Shown here: positions 53,677-64,000 of the stretch, piece after piece | Position numbering within the stretch: the stretch's first letter is position 1 | Layout: every line of letters starts with the position of its first letter | Origin: Monarcha castaneiventris obscurior | Lineage: Eukaryota; Chordata; Aves; Passeriformes; Monarchidae | Assembly: GCA_026261815.1 (NCBI GenBank) | Contig: JAMPIT010000484.1 | Coordinates: forward strand, 8,902,501-8,966,500 | Length of the DNA stretch: 64,000 nucleotides | Reading direction: 5' to 3' | Program-made: the position numbers and the translations under genes | Notes under the pieces: generated by a model | Seen by the model: only the letters and a program-made list of their open reading frames with translations | Told to the model about the DNA's origin: nothing | Databases searched by the model: none

Positions 53677-54746
53677 CGGGACACGGCCGGGATGGGAACA
53701 GGGCCGGGATGGGAACAGGGCCGGGATGGGAACAGGGCCGGGATGGGAACAGGGCCGGGATGGGGGACACGGCCGGGATGGGGGACACGGCCGGGATGGG
53801 AACAGGGCCGGGATGGGGGACAGGGGGATGGGGGACACGGCCGGGATGGGGAACAGGGCCGGATGGGGGACACGGCCGGGATGGAACAGGGCCGGGAGGG
53901 AACAGGCCGGGATGGGGGACACGGCCGGGGATGGGGGACACGGCCGGATGGGGGACAGGGGGATGGGGGCACGGCCGGGATGGGAACAGGGCCGGGATGG
54001 GGGACACGGCCGGGATGGGAACAGGGCCGGGATGGGGGACCGCCGGATGGGGGACACGCCGGGATGGGGACACAGCCGGGATAGGGAACGCGGATGACGG
54101 CCGGGATGGGGGACACGGCCGGGATGGGACAGGGCGGGGGGGGGGGGGGGGTGGGGGGGGTGGACGGGCGGGATGGGCGGCGGGAGGGAACAGGGCGGGA
54201 TGGGGAACAGCGGGATGGGAACAGGCCGGATGGGGAACAGGGCGATGGGGACACAGCCGGATGGAAAGGGCCGGGATGGGAACAGGGCCGGGATGGGGGA
54301 CAGGGGAAGGGCCGGATGGGGAACAGGGCCGGGATGGGGGACAGGGACAGGGCCGGGATGGGGGACACGGTGGGGGACGGCCGGGATGGGACCGGCCGGG
54401 ATGGGAACAGGGCGGGATGGGAACAGGCCGGGATGGGGGACACGGCCGGGATGGGGACACGGCCGGGATGGGGACAGGGCGGGGGATGGGGGGACACGGC
54501 CGGGATGGGGGACAGGGGGATGGGGGACAGGGCCGGGATGGGGGACACGGCCGGAATGGGAACAGGGCGGGATGGGATACAGGGTACAGGGGGATGGGGG
54601 ACACGGCCGGGATGGGAACAGGGCCGGGATGGGAGACACGGGCGGGATGGGGGGTGCGGCCGGGATGGGGGACACGGCCGGGATGGGAACAGGGCCGGGA
54701 TGGGAACAGGGCCGGGATGGGTGACGGCCGGGATGGGGGACACGGG
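53677..54746. repeat. G-rich minisatellite upstream of PXK, mosaic of two unit types
   Basis: About 1.07 kb of tandem units of 17-18 bases, read on the plus strand. One type is gggatgggaacagggcc, the other gggatgggggacacggcc; degenerate and truncated units also occur. A 16-G run at 54136-54151, followed by eight more G after one T, interrupts it. Every unit has several G runs of three or more, so the plus strand could form G-quadruplexes. The array starts about 180 bases upstream of the PXK start codon. Because units lack stop codons in several frames, frames of up to 511 codons cross it; they are not genes. Confidence 0.95.
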
Positions 54747-56826
54747 GAGGTTCGTCCTCGCGGGCAGTAACGCGGAAAGGGGCTGGCGGGGAGGCCCTAA
54801 GTGTAGGCGAGTTGCCCCGCTGCCCAAGCCCTCCGCGGCCGGTTCTCCTGGTGGCACCGACAGCGGCGGTAGCAGCTCCAGCCCTGGGGGGATCAGCCCC
54901 GAGACACTGCTGGTCCTCCCAGAGAGACCGGGAAAATTAAAAGGGCTGGTGCACTTGCTGCTCTTTACCTTTTGGGGTGCTTTGTATAGTTAGTAATTAG
55001 AATATCCCATATATTCTACTTAATTTCTAGATTTTAGGGCTTGGAGTTGATTTTTTGTGGGGTTTTTGTTTTTTGATTTGGTTGTTTTTCGATTTGGTTG
55101 TTTTTCAAAACACAGATTTTAGGTTGTTAACAACTGAGTTCTACATGTCTTTTATTGCAGCAGCATAAGAAACTTTCTATTTTAGTACTACCACTTAGTA
55201 CTCGAGAACCTACAAGTTGGACACCTGTTTGTATTTCCTCTTTTTGCACCACAGACAGGAATTACTCACACTTAAGATGTTGTAAGACTGCAGAGCTGGA
55301 GTCTGTTGTACACCTGGGGCAGGTGTCATGAACAGCCTCATCCCTCTGTCCAGCAGCTCCATGATGAAAGGAAAATGGGCTGTGTTGCTGTGGTTCAGCA
55401 GCCAGGCTAGAACAGCAATCCCAACTCCCCAAACTACTACTCCTGCAGTGACCCAGGAGGTAAGGCACAGATATGATTAATTTTGTTAACAGGCCTTATT
55501 AAGACAAATTCCCACCTGGAGAGGCAGGTGAACAAGGAGGAGGGTAAGGAGGGGGCCTGCTTTGACAAAGTGCTTTGTCCAGCAAAAGCCAGTGACAGGC
55601 AGTGACCCGAGGCAGAAGGAAACAGGAAGTGAAGCAGCTCCTACAGACAAGAGATAAGGAAACTTCCTAATTACTGCTTCCAGGTTGCAAACACGCCAAA
55701 CTCCAAGCTTTGGAAAGGGAAGGCATAGATTCAAACACCTGAAACATTACCCCTCCCTCTGCTCCAGTGTCACACTAACAGCTGGGGTTAGAGTGCAGCA
55801 CACTCAGGCAGTGCAGCTGTTTTACCAGTAGCTTTCATCACGGGTTGAGGAGAAAGTCTCTTCAAAGCAGACAACTTCTGAGGTTATTTGTAGTCAAGGA
55901 AAGTTTCAAATGCTTTTCTGCTGCAGAGAAGATGGGGGATAATAGACCCTTTGCCAGAAAGTTACATGAGTCACCAATTGGAGACCTTACTCCTGAGGGC
56001 CTCAGTCATTCCTCAGGAAAGTTTCTTAGCATACAATAATCTTATGCCAGTACTAAAATAATTTAACCCAGATGATTTACTAATGAATTTATGAGAAGTC
56101 TGCTTTACCAAGGTACTTTCAGTGGACAAAGGGAAATCCACATTCACACACTCAAGCGAGGATATAGAAGTCATTTAGTTAGTACTCCAATCATCTGCCC
56201 TTACTTCTCTTGCCCTTAAGAGCACAAGTACAGTAAGTACAAATTGTGACAATATATATTTTTTTAAAAGCCTCCTTCACTCTGTTTCTGGGAGGCAAGT
56301 TTCAGAGGAAACACAAGCTGGAGCTGTCATGGAGATTACAACACACCTTGCAGTACTCATGTGTCAGTACCTCCACTTTTGTTCGGCCTGTTGAACACAG
56401 CACTGTCCTCTCCCCTGGTGCTTGTTGGCTATACAGCTGCTTTGTACAGAAGGAACAAGTTTTAACTGAACTTTGTTGGTGTGGACTGTGATTTTACCAG
56501 AAAGACCAGCCCCGGTGTGAGCCCCACCAGTCCAAACTTCCCACTGTAACAGCACAAAGGCTTGTCTAAATGTGCCACTTTGTCACAGCCAAGTGCCTGG
56601 CTCTGTTGGTTTCACATTGGCAGTAAAATCCATCGTGGGGAAAAAAGGAAAAGCTCTAATACTCATGCAGTTCTAGTAAGGTTAAGTTTGTGCACTGTCT
56701 TTCAGAAATTTTGAAAGGTTTTTATAGCTTTAATTTACTAGTTTAAGTGATGTCACATAGAAAGAGTCAAAACCAAGTGTACATTGGTTCTAGACTTTAT
56801 ACTGAAGTTGCACATGATGAACAGCT
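54747..56826. other. Intergenic region between PXK promoter and HTD2 3' end
   Basis: I see no gene. It includes a T/G-rich tract at 55045-55108. The end nearest HTD2 holds its 3' UTR: a minus-strand ATTAAA variant (tttaat, 56729-56734) is a candidate poly(A) signal. Confidence 0.6.
55045..55108. repeat. T/G-rich low-complexity tract
   Basis: The motif gatttggttgtttttc occurs twice in succession within a T/G-rich stretch, like the tracts at 3416 and 7850. Confidence 0.75.
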
Positions 56827-57354
56827 CTAACTCTCTGGCACCATTACTTTCACCATCCCTTCCATAACAGTTTTCCCACTTTCTCTGACCTGACATGATA
56901 CAGAAATGTGTGCAACAGAACCCTTCAGTCGTTTCACTTCCGCTGCAGCTGTGACTTCTTCACCAACATACAAAGGAGCTGGAAAACGGATCTCCTGGGA
57001 AAGAAATATACATCCTTGACCAGGCATTTTGGTACCCAGAACTGCAGAAATAAGCCCATTGATCAGAACTCCATGGACAACAGTTCTTCCAAACCTAGAC
57101 TTCTTCGCAAACTCTTCATTTAAATGCAAAGGATTTGTGTCACCTGTTAAATCAGAAAAAGTAACTACATCATTCTGTGTAAAAGCCTTGCTAAGTTCAG
57201 CTTTGTCTCCAACTTTTATGTGTAAATTCTGAAATATGGGACGTCCAAGCAGTGAGTTCCTAAACGTTAGCTTTGTCAAGGCTCTTTGTTGGAAAATCCC
57301 TCCAGAAATCCAACACCTGAAGGGCTGCAACAATTCCAGGAACTTCTCCTTCAT
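56827..57354 (-). CDS. HTD2: Hydroxyacyl-thioester dehydratase type 2, mitochondrial (second cistron)
   Basis: A single-exon frame of 175 aa (human 168). HTD2 removes water from (3R)-hydroxyacyl-ACP in mitochondrial fatty-acid synthesis, the pathway that makes octanoyl-ACP for lipoic acid. The N terminus up to about residue 43 is basic and hydrophobic, with few acids, and suits a transit peptide; the conserved body starts at LHIKVGD (44-50). The hot-dog hydratase-2 signature is intact: Asp72, Asn74 and His77 in [10 protein letters not shown], then FGRTVVHG (88-95). The C terminus is VMVPES. The frame shares the last RPP14 exon, and its ATG lies 22 nt after the RPP14 stop, matching the bicistronic RPP14/HTD2 mRNA known across vertebrates. 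A TAG closes this frame shortly upstream, so Met1 at 57354 is the first possible ATG; it has G at -3. Confidence 0.95.
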   Translation of the reverse strand: MKEKFLELLQPFRCWISGGIFQQRALTKLTFRNSLLGRPIFQNLHIKVGDKAELSKAFTQNDVVTFSDLTGDTNPLHLNEEFAKKSRFGRTVVHGVLINGLISAVLGTKMPGQGCIFLSQEIRFPAPLYVGEEVTAAAEVKRLKGSVAHISVSCQVRESGKTVMEGMVKVMVPES

Positions 57355-57376
57355 GCCGCCGAACCAACAACCGCAT

Positions 57377-59882
57377 TCAGTCCAAGACTAATTCTCTACT
57401 GTTGCCAGATAACGCAAGTAGAAACGGAGATGTCTAGTTTGGGGAAAGAAAAAACAAACAAGAACTGAACAACTAAAGCCCTAAAAAACCCCACCATCAA
57501 ATGCACTCAAAGTAGAAAATACTTAAAATTTTCCTTTTACATGACAGATTAAGAACTTAGAGCTATGCCTGAGCAGATTTTTGTCTAGCCATGGCTTCAG
57601 AAACAAAGAATTCTCAGAATTTATTTTATTAAGCAGCATCCTCTGGAAAAAAAATAAGCTCCAGAAGTGCACGTTCATATATGCATTGTTAAACAAGGTC
57701 AGTTGACAGTGACCAATAGAAAGGCAAAAAGTGGGGTAGGGAAAATAAAACCCAGACCTGAACAACACTTGCCAGAAACTATTTTCTTGCAGATGTATTA
57801 ATGACATCAGGACTTGTCACTGGACTGAAACCATAAAGCAATGAGACAGCCACTACTGTCACATTGTACAAGATTCATTTTAAGATGAGAACTGCTCAAT
57901 CACAGGCCCACATGCCTGCACTGAAAGGCACTTCATTCCCAAACCAAGGCATTTTTGCATCTAGGCCATCTTTCTATGAAAAGGCAGCAGGCTTAGGCTG
58001 CCTGCCAAGCTTAGAGTCAGAGCTGACATCTGGGGGAAGCCACCCAACCCCACAGGGCTTTACCTGCAGCACCCGGAAGGCACACCTCCTGTTCTGGTAG
58101 AAGCCCAGCAAGGTTAGAGCACTCCAGAGCTTGACAAGGCCACTAAATAATAAGAAAACAAAATATATTAATAAAATTTGGGAGTTTTTGTTTTCCTGCA
58201 GCATAGCCATCTCAAATAAAAATATGTGTTATGCAAAGAGTAACAAAACCTTAACAGTTTAACAGCAGGTAATTTCACCAAAGAGTTCTAGTAGCAAAAC
58301 TGTATCTTGAAGGATCAGTGGCTGCAGACTCGTGTCTTTGACACAGAGATACGTACTGTAACCTCAAGTTCACTTTACCAGCCCTGTTCTTGTTCCCTCT
58401 GTGCATTTAAGCTCCTTAATCACCCAAATCACCTGCAGTTGTCGCCACCATTTAGAGTAACCATTCTCATCTTTACTACAGAAAGAGATTTAAAGTCACT
58501 ACTTCAATAGTGTTTACTTCCTATCTTTAAACCATTAAAACCATTCTGGTTTAAAGCAAGAATAATGTACTGATGCACGAAGTTACCAGTAATTATTTTC
58601 TGCATGCTGTATGCACGTATCTGCAAGTTAGGCTTAATTCTTCAAAGGCCATTCTTAGATTAAGAGTTCTTAAGTTTTCTTATGAAAAATACCTCCATGG
58701 CATGGAAGCACATACTGACTGCACCTTACCTGCTAATAACTCTTAATATGGCAGACAGAGTTTTTTCCTCATATGTTAAGACATCAACAGGCAAAGCTGC
58801 TCCAACCTACGAGAAAAAATGGTTTTTAGTAAGTATCACCCTATGTTCTTATTGTGGTTTATAAGCAACTGATTTCACCCCCAGCATGTGACATCATTAA
58901 AGGTGTTATAATTACACTCAAATCTCACACAAATGTTTCAGCTACAACATCACTGGATTTTAAACAACACCCTTCCTCTCAGAGTTCTTTAGGAGCCACT
59001 TATATTTCCACATTACAGCTCGAGAAACACAGACCCAGAGGAGATGCGACCTGCTTAAAGTCACCCAGCAATAAACAGAACAAAAACAGTACTGTGGACC
59101 TTTCCATCCACATCGAAACCTGTTCCCTTTTTAAAGCCTCTCTACAGCAAAAGCATCAATACCACAAATTCTTAAAAACAAGTATCAAAGAACGGTTTGA
59201 GCTGGAAGAGACCTTAAATTTCATCCAGTTCCAGCCCCGCTGCCATTAGACCGCTTCCACTAGACCAGGCTGCTCCAAGCCCGGTCCAACCTGGCCTCGA
59301 GCACTGCCAGGGATGGCTGAAGCCGCCTGACTATGGGCACCGAACAGAAATGCAGAGCTTCACCAGGAGCAAGTCAGAACGAGGGCTGGCGAGCAGGTAA
59401 CCGGTTACCCGACGGTCCAGCGCGGTACATTTACCCTGCCTCGCCTGCTCCTTCGGCCCCTCTCCCTCCGCTCGGACACTGCTCTGCAGCCAGAGCGGCT
59501 GTTCCAGGAGACAACCGCCCGCTCCCGCAAGGCTCTCCCGGCCCAGCCCGGAGCCGCCAGCCAAGGACAGACCCCGATCCCGATCCCGATCCCGATCCCG
59601 GTCCCGCTCCCAATCCCGATCCCGATCCCGGTCCGACCTCTCCGTGCAGCTCCCTCAGCGCTGTCACCACGAGCTGCTTGAACTGCGCGGCGTTCGGCCG
59701 GGCCCCGCCGTCGGGCAGCTCCCTGTGGGAAGGAGAGCACGGGGGGTCAGGAGGGGCCTGTGGGGGGCTCGGGGCTCCCGGCCCGGGGGGGGGGCAGCGG
59801 GTGTCGCTCACAGGCGCACGCGCAGGTAGTGGTGCTCGGCCGCGCGCCGCAGCACGCGCCGCTCGAACGCCGCCGCCGCCAT
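57377..59882 (-). CDS. RPP14: Ribonuclease P/MRP protein subunit p14, complete (first cistron)
   Basis: Five coding exons: 59882-59812, 59722-59638, 58806-58730, 58142-58064, 57433-57377. All joins keep frame and give 122 aa (human 124). RPP14 is a protein subunit of nuclear RNase P, which trims tRNA 5' leaders, and is also associated with the related RNase MRP. Exon 1 begins [19 protein letters not shown]. Exon 2 holds [20 protein letters not shown], exon 3 [14 protein letters not shown], exon 4 [15 protein letters not shown] and CAFRVLQ, and exon 5 [18 protein letters not shown] then TGA, matching the human C terminus. The exon 2 donor is weak (GTCGGA) and abuts a hexamer repeat. If exon 4 were read through its good donor (gtaaag) it would give an unrelated tail, which supports the splice to exon 5. 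Confidence 0.93.
57434..58063 (-). other. RPP14: RPP14 intron 4
   Basis: From gtaaag to aaactag on the minus strand. Nothing else was recognised in it. Intron 3 (58143-58729) is likewise plain. Confidence 0.85.
59185..59320 (-). mobile_element. CR1 LINE 3'-end fragment
   Basis: The order of phrases aacggtttgagctggaagag, catccagttccagcccc, ccactagaccaggctgctcc and ctggcctcgagcactgccag then ggatgg is that of an avian CR1 3' end in reverse orientation. It is a diverged copy in RPP14 intron 2. Confidence 0.85.
59572..59633. repeat. (CCCGAT)n hexamer repeat next to the RPP14 exon 2 donor
   Basis: About ten units of cccgat with scattered changes (cccggt, cccgct, ccaat). On the minus strand it reads as atcggg units beginning a few bases after the exon 2 splice donor. 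Read as protein it would give Gly-Ser or Asp-Pro repeats, which are not coding. Confidence 0.9.
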
Positions 59883-59957
59883 TCCCCGCCCCGCCCCGCC
59901 GGGCCCCGCGCGCGCGCCGCCAGCCCGCCCCTTCTACGGCGGCCGCGCAGGGTCAGT

Positions 59958-59971
59958 GTCGCCATGGCAAC
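59958..59971. promoter_or_regulatory. X-box (RFX-type) motif upstream of RPP14
   Basis: GTCGCCATGGCAAC is an almost perfect inverted repeat and fits the RFX consensus (GTNRCC then RGYAAC). It sits in the likely core promoter of RPP14. Binding is inferred from the match only. Confidence 0.6.
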
Positions 59972-60109
59972 CGCGCGGCACCTCCTGCGCGCTACCGCCA
60001 CGGGCGCGGCCCAACCGCGGCCCCGAGCCGTCCCCGCTCCGCCGAGCCCCGGGCACAGTGCCCCCGGCACCGAACGCGCCGTGCGCCCACCCCAGCGCAG
60101 CCCTTCGAG

Positions 60110-63100
60110 TCTGAGACGAATCTCTGGGAAGCGGCGGGAACAGATAATGTTTCCGAGTGCTGCACGCAAGCTTTTAGCTTCACTGAGGCAAACACGGCAC
60201 ACTGCCCCACAAACGTGCTGTTGGAGAGGGGCACGCAGAGATGCTCCTTTGCTTCTCCTTCAAATGAATGTGTTGGTCCCGCTGCAGTGCCTGGTGAAGG
60301 TGCTGTCTGGCACCAGGTTACAAACTGAGGAGTCTCTGCTGCCCCAGCCCCGGTTTTGCAAGGATACACACCTGAAACAGATTTGAGAAGTGCACAGAAC
60401 GATGCTGGCAGCCTGCCTTTGCACCTCACTAGTCAACAGCTAATTCAGATAATAAAATAACACAACTTTAGTACCTTGTACCTGATCTAAAGATTGGCGT
60501 GAAATGTATCCTTACCAGAAAAACAGCAGAAAGGATGGAAGTATGTTTGCTCTGCTGAAATAATTAAAATCCTCAAAAGAAATTCAGAGAATCTCCCTTC
60601 TTTAACCAAAAGGTTTATCCAGGAATTAGCATCGACCGCAGCAGGGTAACACTGCAGTAGCCCAATGTACAGATGATGTGCTTGAGTCAAGGCCCAACTC
60701 AAAGGACACCTTTTGCCTGCACCTTCACACAGCTCAGTCTGTGCAAAGGTCCTGCATTATTCCAGCAGAGCTTTCTCATGCTTAGCACCACAATCCACCT
60801 GAACTCCGTTCCTGGGCTGACTTAAAAACAGTACACAAACCACCAGACGTTCATAAATAAAACTTCAGCAAAAGCAAATTCAATTTCACATGTACCACAG
60901 TAATTTTCAGATTGTTAGTTAGGTTAAATAAAAAAGGCAGCTTGCCACATAAAATTCAGTAGCTGTAAGTGTAGGCTAAGAAGAGAGCTTCAGAAATACC
61001 GTGTTTCTCCTGGGAACTAGGAACAGTTATTGAAATGCTCAGTAAATCAGTTCTACGATAATTTGGCAGACTTATCAGAGCAGCCAGTTTTATTGGGACC
61101 AACAATACCCACAGAAGTTGGTATTACTTCTAGGATATTATTAAAATTTCATTACCAAGCAGCAAAACTTGGAGATCAGGTGCTGTACAAAATCTCTTTT
61201 GGTTATTGCAGCAGGGCAAGTGCTGCTCTCCATGAGGCTCTGGCAACAGGAACTCAGGCATTCCAAGTGTATCCAGGGAGCTGCTGTAAGGCTGGGGGTT
61301 GTGTCAGCCTCAGCGAGTCAATAACGAGCACACACAGGACTGTACAGGAACACTGGACACAACAGGTCAGTTTTTTATTAACCAAAAGTGAAGCTGAACC
61401 CCAGAGTGGTTTAACTTGTTAAAACCATATGTTTATATGGCAGATATTTTTCTTTCATGTTCGACGCTACAGTGCAAGAACCAAACTTCGCAGCTGTTCA
61501 TCCTTTGAGAATCAAGTAGTAAAAGTAAAATGAATTAAAATAAGGGTCCCTCAATGAATCAATTAAAAAAAACATTTAACTCAAAAGAACAGAGCAATTT
61601 TAAGAACTGTCTTATTAAATTCTCCCAAGTGAAAGACCTTTAAAAGCACTTGGAGCCTTGAGGTAGCAACTTTATGCAGAATTTAATTCCCCTCCTGCCC
61701 CACAGAGGAAAATTAGTAGCGCATTATTAGCTCCAGCCAGCTAAGCTGTGTTGAGTGTCTCCTGTGAGGTGACTTTCTCTTGCCTCTTGAAATAGCAGTG
61801 TAGTGCTGCAGAGCGCCAGGAGGAACCCACAGGGAAGGCCTCTTGAAATAAAATTTATGGTTTGAGAAAAGTTAAAATGATCAGCAACGACTGCAACAAC
61901 AAAAATTATCTGAAGTGAAAAAACCCAACATGTTTGTATTTTGGCAGGACTAGTTTACAAATACAAGTCAAGAACAAGAGTCTGCTTTCAGCCAACAGAA
62001 AATAAAGAATGGAAGTGACATTCAAAGGGTTTTCAGGGGTTTTTTGCCCTCTGTGCAAAATTGCACTTTGTTTTTAAAGTTTTATTTTAAAAGTTTTAAG
62101 TTTTGCACTTTTGTTTCTAATAAGAGAGCACTTCTGCCTTTTTTTGTTCTTTTACATTGTCAAACCTGTGCTGTGACGTTAGACAGAAATACCAAGTGCC
62201 AGGATATTTAACCACTGAAAGCTCCTCTCACTGACTTCACAACAATCACAAGCAGGGAATCACAAACAGGAGATTTGTCTTCCTCTAAGCCTTGAGACCA
62301 TGATCCTCTGTGCCCACTTTGCTGCTGAGTTGTTTTATGAAAAACTATATCCCTCTTTAGTGCCAATTTCAGAGACTCTGTGGCAGATTTATTGAACACT
62401 GAGCAGTAACAAAACACCTGGGCTTATTCTCAGTAACAACTGCAATGAACAGAGTGCAAAGGAACAAGCTGAGATACAGGGATGGGGCAGATGGTCACAA
62501 ACAGGTGCTGTACTCACTCCCTGGACTCAGTATCAGCACTTGCACATGGCCCAATTTTGCTCACTGCTGGTGGTGCTCTAACCAGATTCCTGGCAATATT
62601 GAGTATCTTACTAAAGCTTCTTTCACTACCTTCATGCTCCAGAACTGTACAAACAGGTTGGTTAAACTAGGCCAAACTAATCAGGCACATTGCACATTGT
62701 GATTCTTAAATGGATGAGCCTTCTTAGCAGCTCATTCTCTTTCAGGTCCAAGTCAGCTGCCTCTCTCCACCATGGAGTGATGCTGCACGGACCCTGGATG
62801 CAGGATGGCCTTGCCCAGTATGCCATCACTCCAGGGAGCCCAGAGAAAGGTAAAACTTCAAAAGCTTGTTCTTGTTCACATGGGATCCCAATCTTTTTAT
62901 TTTATATTCTCATCTTTTCCTTTGACTTTTGGAAGCCATCAAATCCTGCCTTCCAGGCAGAAATATCTCAAGAATCTGACATAAGCCTTGCCTGGTTTTT
63001 GGTTAAGTTTCAGAACAACTGCCTGTTTGCCTGTGCTGAGGTTACAGTCCTGTCCTGCACAGAAGCAAAGGCATTAAGAACCAGAATCCATCTGTAAGGC

Positions 63101-64000
63101 AGCCCAACCTGCCGGGCTCCTCTGGATAAAGGAGAGGATATTCTGCCTGGGAGCAACAAAGGCCAGCTGGTGATTATTCACAGCAAGTTTCTCTTTAGCT
63201 CACATGACAGTTTAGGCAGCACAGAAACTCAGGCTGGTTCAGAGACCAGTTCACATTTGGTTCACAGGACAGTCACGAGCTGGCTTCAGAAACACTCTTT
63301 GTCATGGAGCCCGAAGTATCTTAAAGTTATATCTGCTATCACTGCGAGGAACTGATGAGTGGCTTTTTCATTCTTTTACTCTTTTTGTTGTTGTTGTTGG
63401 TTTGGTTTGGGTTTTGTTTGGTTTTTTTTAAATTCTGTGATGAAAACAATTACTTTTGTCTTTGGTGTTAAACCTTGGAAGCATGAATGAAAAGTTCCTG
63501 CTGCTTCTTTGGCTGTAATTTATGACAAAGAAACAGCCCAGGAAAGCAAGGGAAATTCACTGTTCTAAAATACATGCAGTTAGAACAGCCACTAGACATC
63601 ATGACCAGGACTTTAATAATATGGAAACACCAAGTTCAGTGGTGTCCATTAAAAATCATATGCATTATATAAAAACATGACTGCAATTACAGTAACTGGA
63701 CAACAGTCATTCAAATTTACCAACTTTCCATCTTACTCATATGCAGGAAATGGGAGGAGCTCATCCAGTATGGGGAAAAAAGTGTCCAGAAATCAACTCT
63801 GAGTTGCTGCTAAGCATCTCATGCCTTAGAGAAATGTCCACTGTGATAATTAAAAGCAGGAATTCAAGATTAGCATCCTTCTATTCTTGCTTACATGGCC
63901 CTGAATAAAAAGAGCAGGTTCTGTTACACTACTATTCACAATTAAAATTTTATAACCCCATAGAACACCAGTATGTTTATTATGAGCTGTGGAAGAATGC
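60110..64000. other. Region beyond the RPP14 promoter with no recognised gene
   Basis: AT-rich intergenic-looking sequence. Human synteny predicts ABHD6 on the minus strand here or just beyond, but none of its coding exons was recognised, so only its 3' part or flank could be present. A T/G-rich tract lies at 63385-63430. One exon-like segment (62746-62849) is discussed as a finding. Confidence 0.55.
63385..63430. repeat. T/G-rich low-complexity tract
   Basis: Units of ttg followed by tttggtttgg and a T run, resembling the other tracts in the window. Confidence 0.75.

Larger units (their letters stand above)
58807..59637 (-). other. RPP14: RPP14 intron 2
   Basis: From the weak donor gtcgga to acceptor tcgtag. 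It contains a CR1 fragment (59185-59320) and a hexamer repeat (59572-59633) right at the donor. Confidence 0.8.
59430..60110. promoter_or_regulatory. RPP14: CpG island, RPP14/HTD2 promoter
   Basis: CpG-dense sequence covers RPP14 exons 1 and 2 and about 230 bases upstream. There is no TATA box. An RFX-type X-box lies 76 bases before the RPP14 start codon. The plus-strand frame beginning with the ATG in that X-box has no family signature. Confidence 0.7.

Noticed and set aside
53322..54857. Very long open frames (up to 511 codons, both strands) across the G-rich array
   Set aside because: They are made of the 17-18-base minisatellite, whose units lack stop codons in several frames. The predicted proteins are Pro/His/Ser or Gly/Trp/Asp repeats with no domain.
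57974..58210. RPP14 exon 4 read through to a tail of about 29 extra residues
   Set aside because: The consensus donor gtaaag after CAG and the downstream exon restoring the conserved C terminus show that this is intron.
59333..60328. Plus-strand frame of 331 codons opposite RPP14 exons 1 and 2
   Set aside because: It runs over the CpG island and antisense to proven RPP14 exons; open only because of high GC and the hexamer repeat. No family signature.
59760..60386. Plus-strand frame with an ATG at 59964 as a divergent protein gene
   Set aside because: The ATG is the core of the RFX X-box. The product is low-complexity Ala/Arg/Pro and then unrelated sequence, with no recognisable family.
60110..64000. 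ABHD6 expected from human gene order
   Set aside because: None of its conserved blocks, such as the GTSMGG nucleophile elbow, was found on the minus strand; it probably lies beyond 64000.

Overview
The window is vertebrate nuclear DNA, almost certainly from a bird. Split genes with GT-AG introns, CpG-island promoters, two CR1 LINE 3' ends in the typical avian form and an alpharetrovirus-type endogenous envelope gene all point that way. The gene order ACOX2 - KCTD6 - PDHB - PXK - RPP14/HTD2 is that of human 3p14, read in the opposite direction. The species cannot be named from the sequence.

Layout. 940-1875 (+) holds the last two coding exons of ACOX2, ending in the peroxisomal signal SKL. 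4271-6192 (-) is KCTD6, including a 27-nt first coding exon whose nine residues are needed to give the 237-aa protein. About 10985-12120 is a CpG island that starts PDHB (+) and probably also the KCTD6 5' leader (-). 11822-15241 (+) is the complete PDHB gene, 9 coding exons and 373 aa. 17225-53500 (-) is the complete PXK gene: 18 coding exons whose phases all agree, 572 aa. One PXK intron carries a partial endogenous retrovirus (about 29621-31364, same strand as PXK) with an intact transmembrane-subunit reading frame. Just upstream of the PXK start is a 1.07-kb G-rich minisatellite (53677-54746). 56827-59882 (-) is the bicistronic RPP14/HTD2 unit: five RPP14 coding exons, then the HTD2 frame in the same last exon, 22 nt after the RPP14 stop. 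The rest (60100-64000) has no recognisable gene; ABHD6, expected next from human synteny, was not seen.

The genes are mostly housekeeping. PDHB (pyruvate dehydrogenase E1-beta) and HTD2 (mitochondrial fatty-acid synthesis, which feeds lipoic acid to pyruvate dehydrogenase) are linked through lipoylation. ACOX2 acts in peroxisomal branched-chain and bile-acid oxidation. RPP14 belongs to RNase P/MRP, KCTD6 is a CUL3 substrate adaptor, and PXK is a PX-domain pseudokinase of endosomes and plasma membrane. I found no clearly undescribed biological system. The most interesting points are the envelope remnant, the mosaic promoter minisatellite, the RPP14/HTD2 junction with an extra out-of-frame ATG, and the promoter motifs at PDHB and RPP14. 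All exon limits come from reading splice signals, frame and remembered similarity to human proteins; no search was run.
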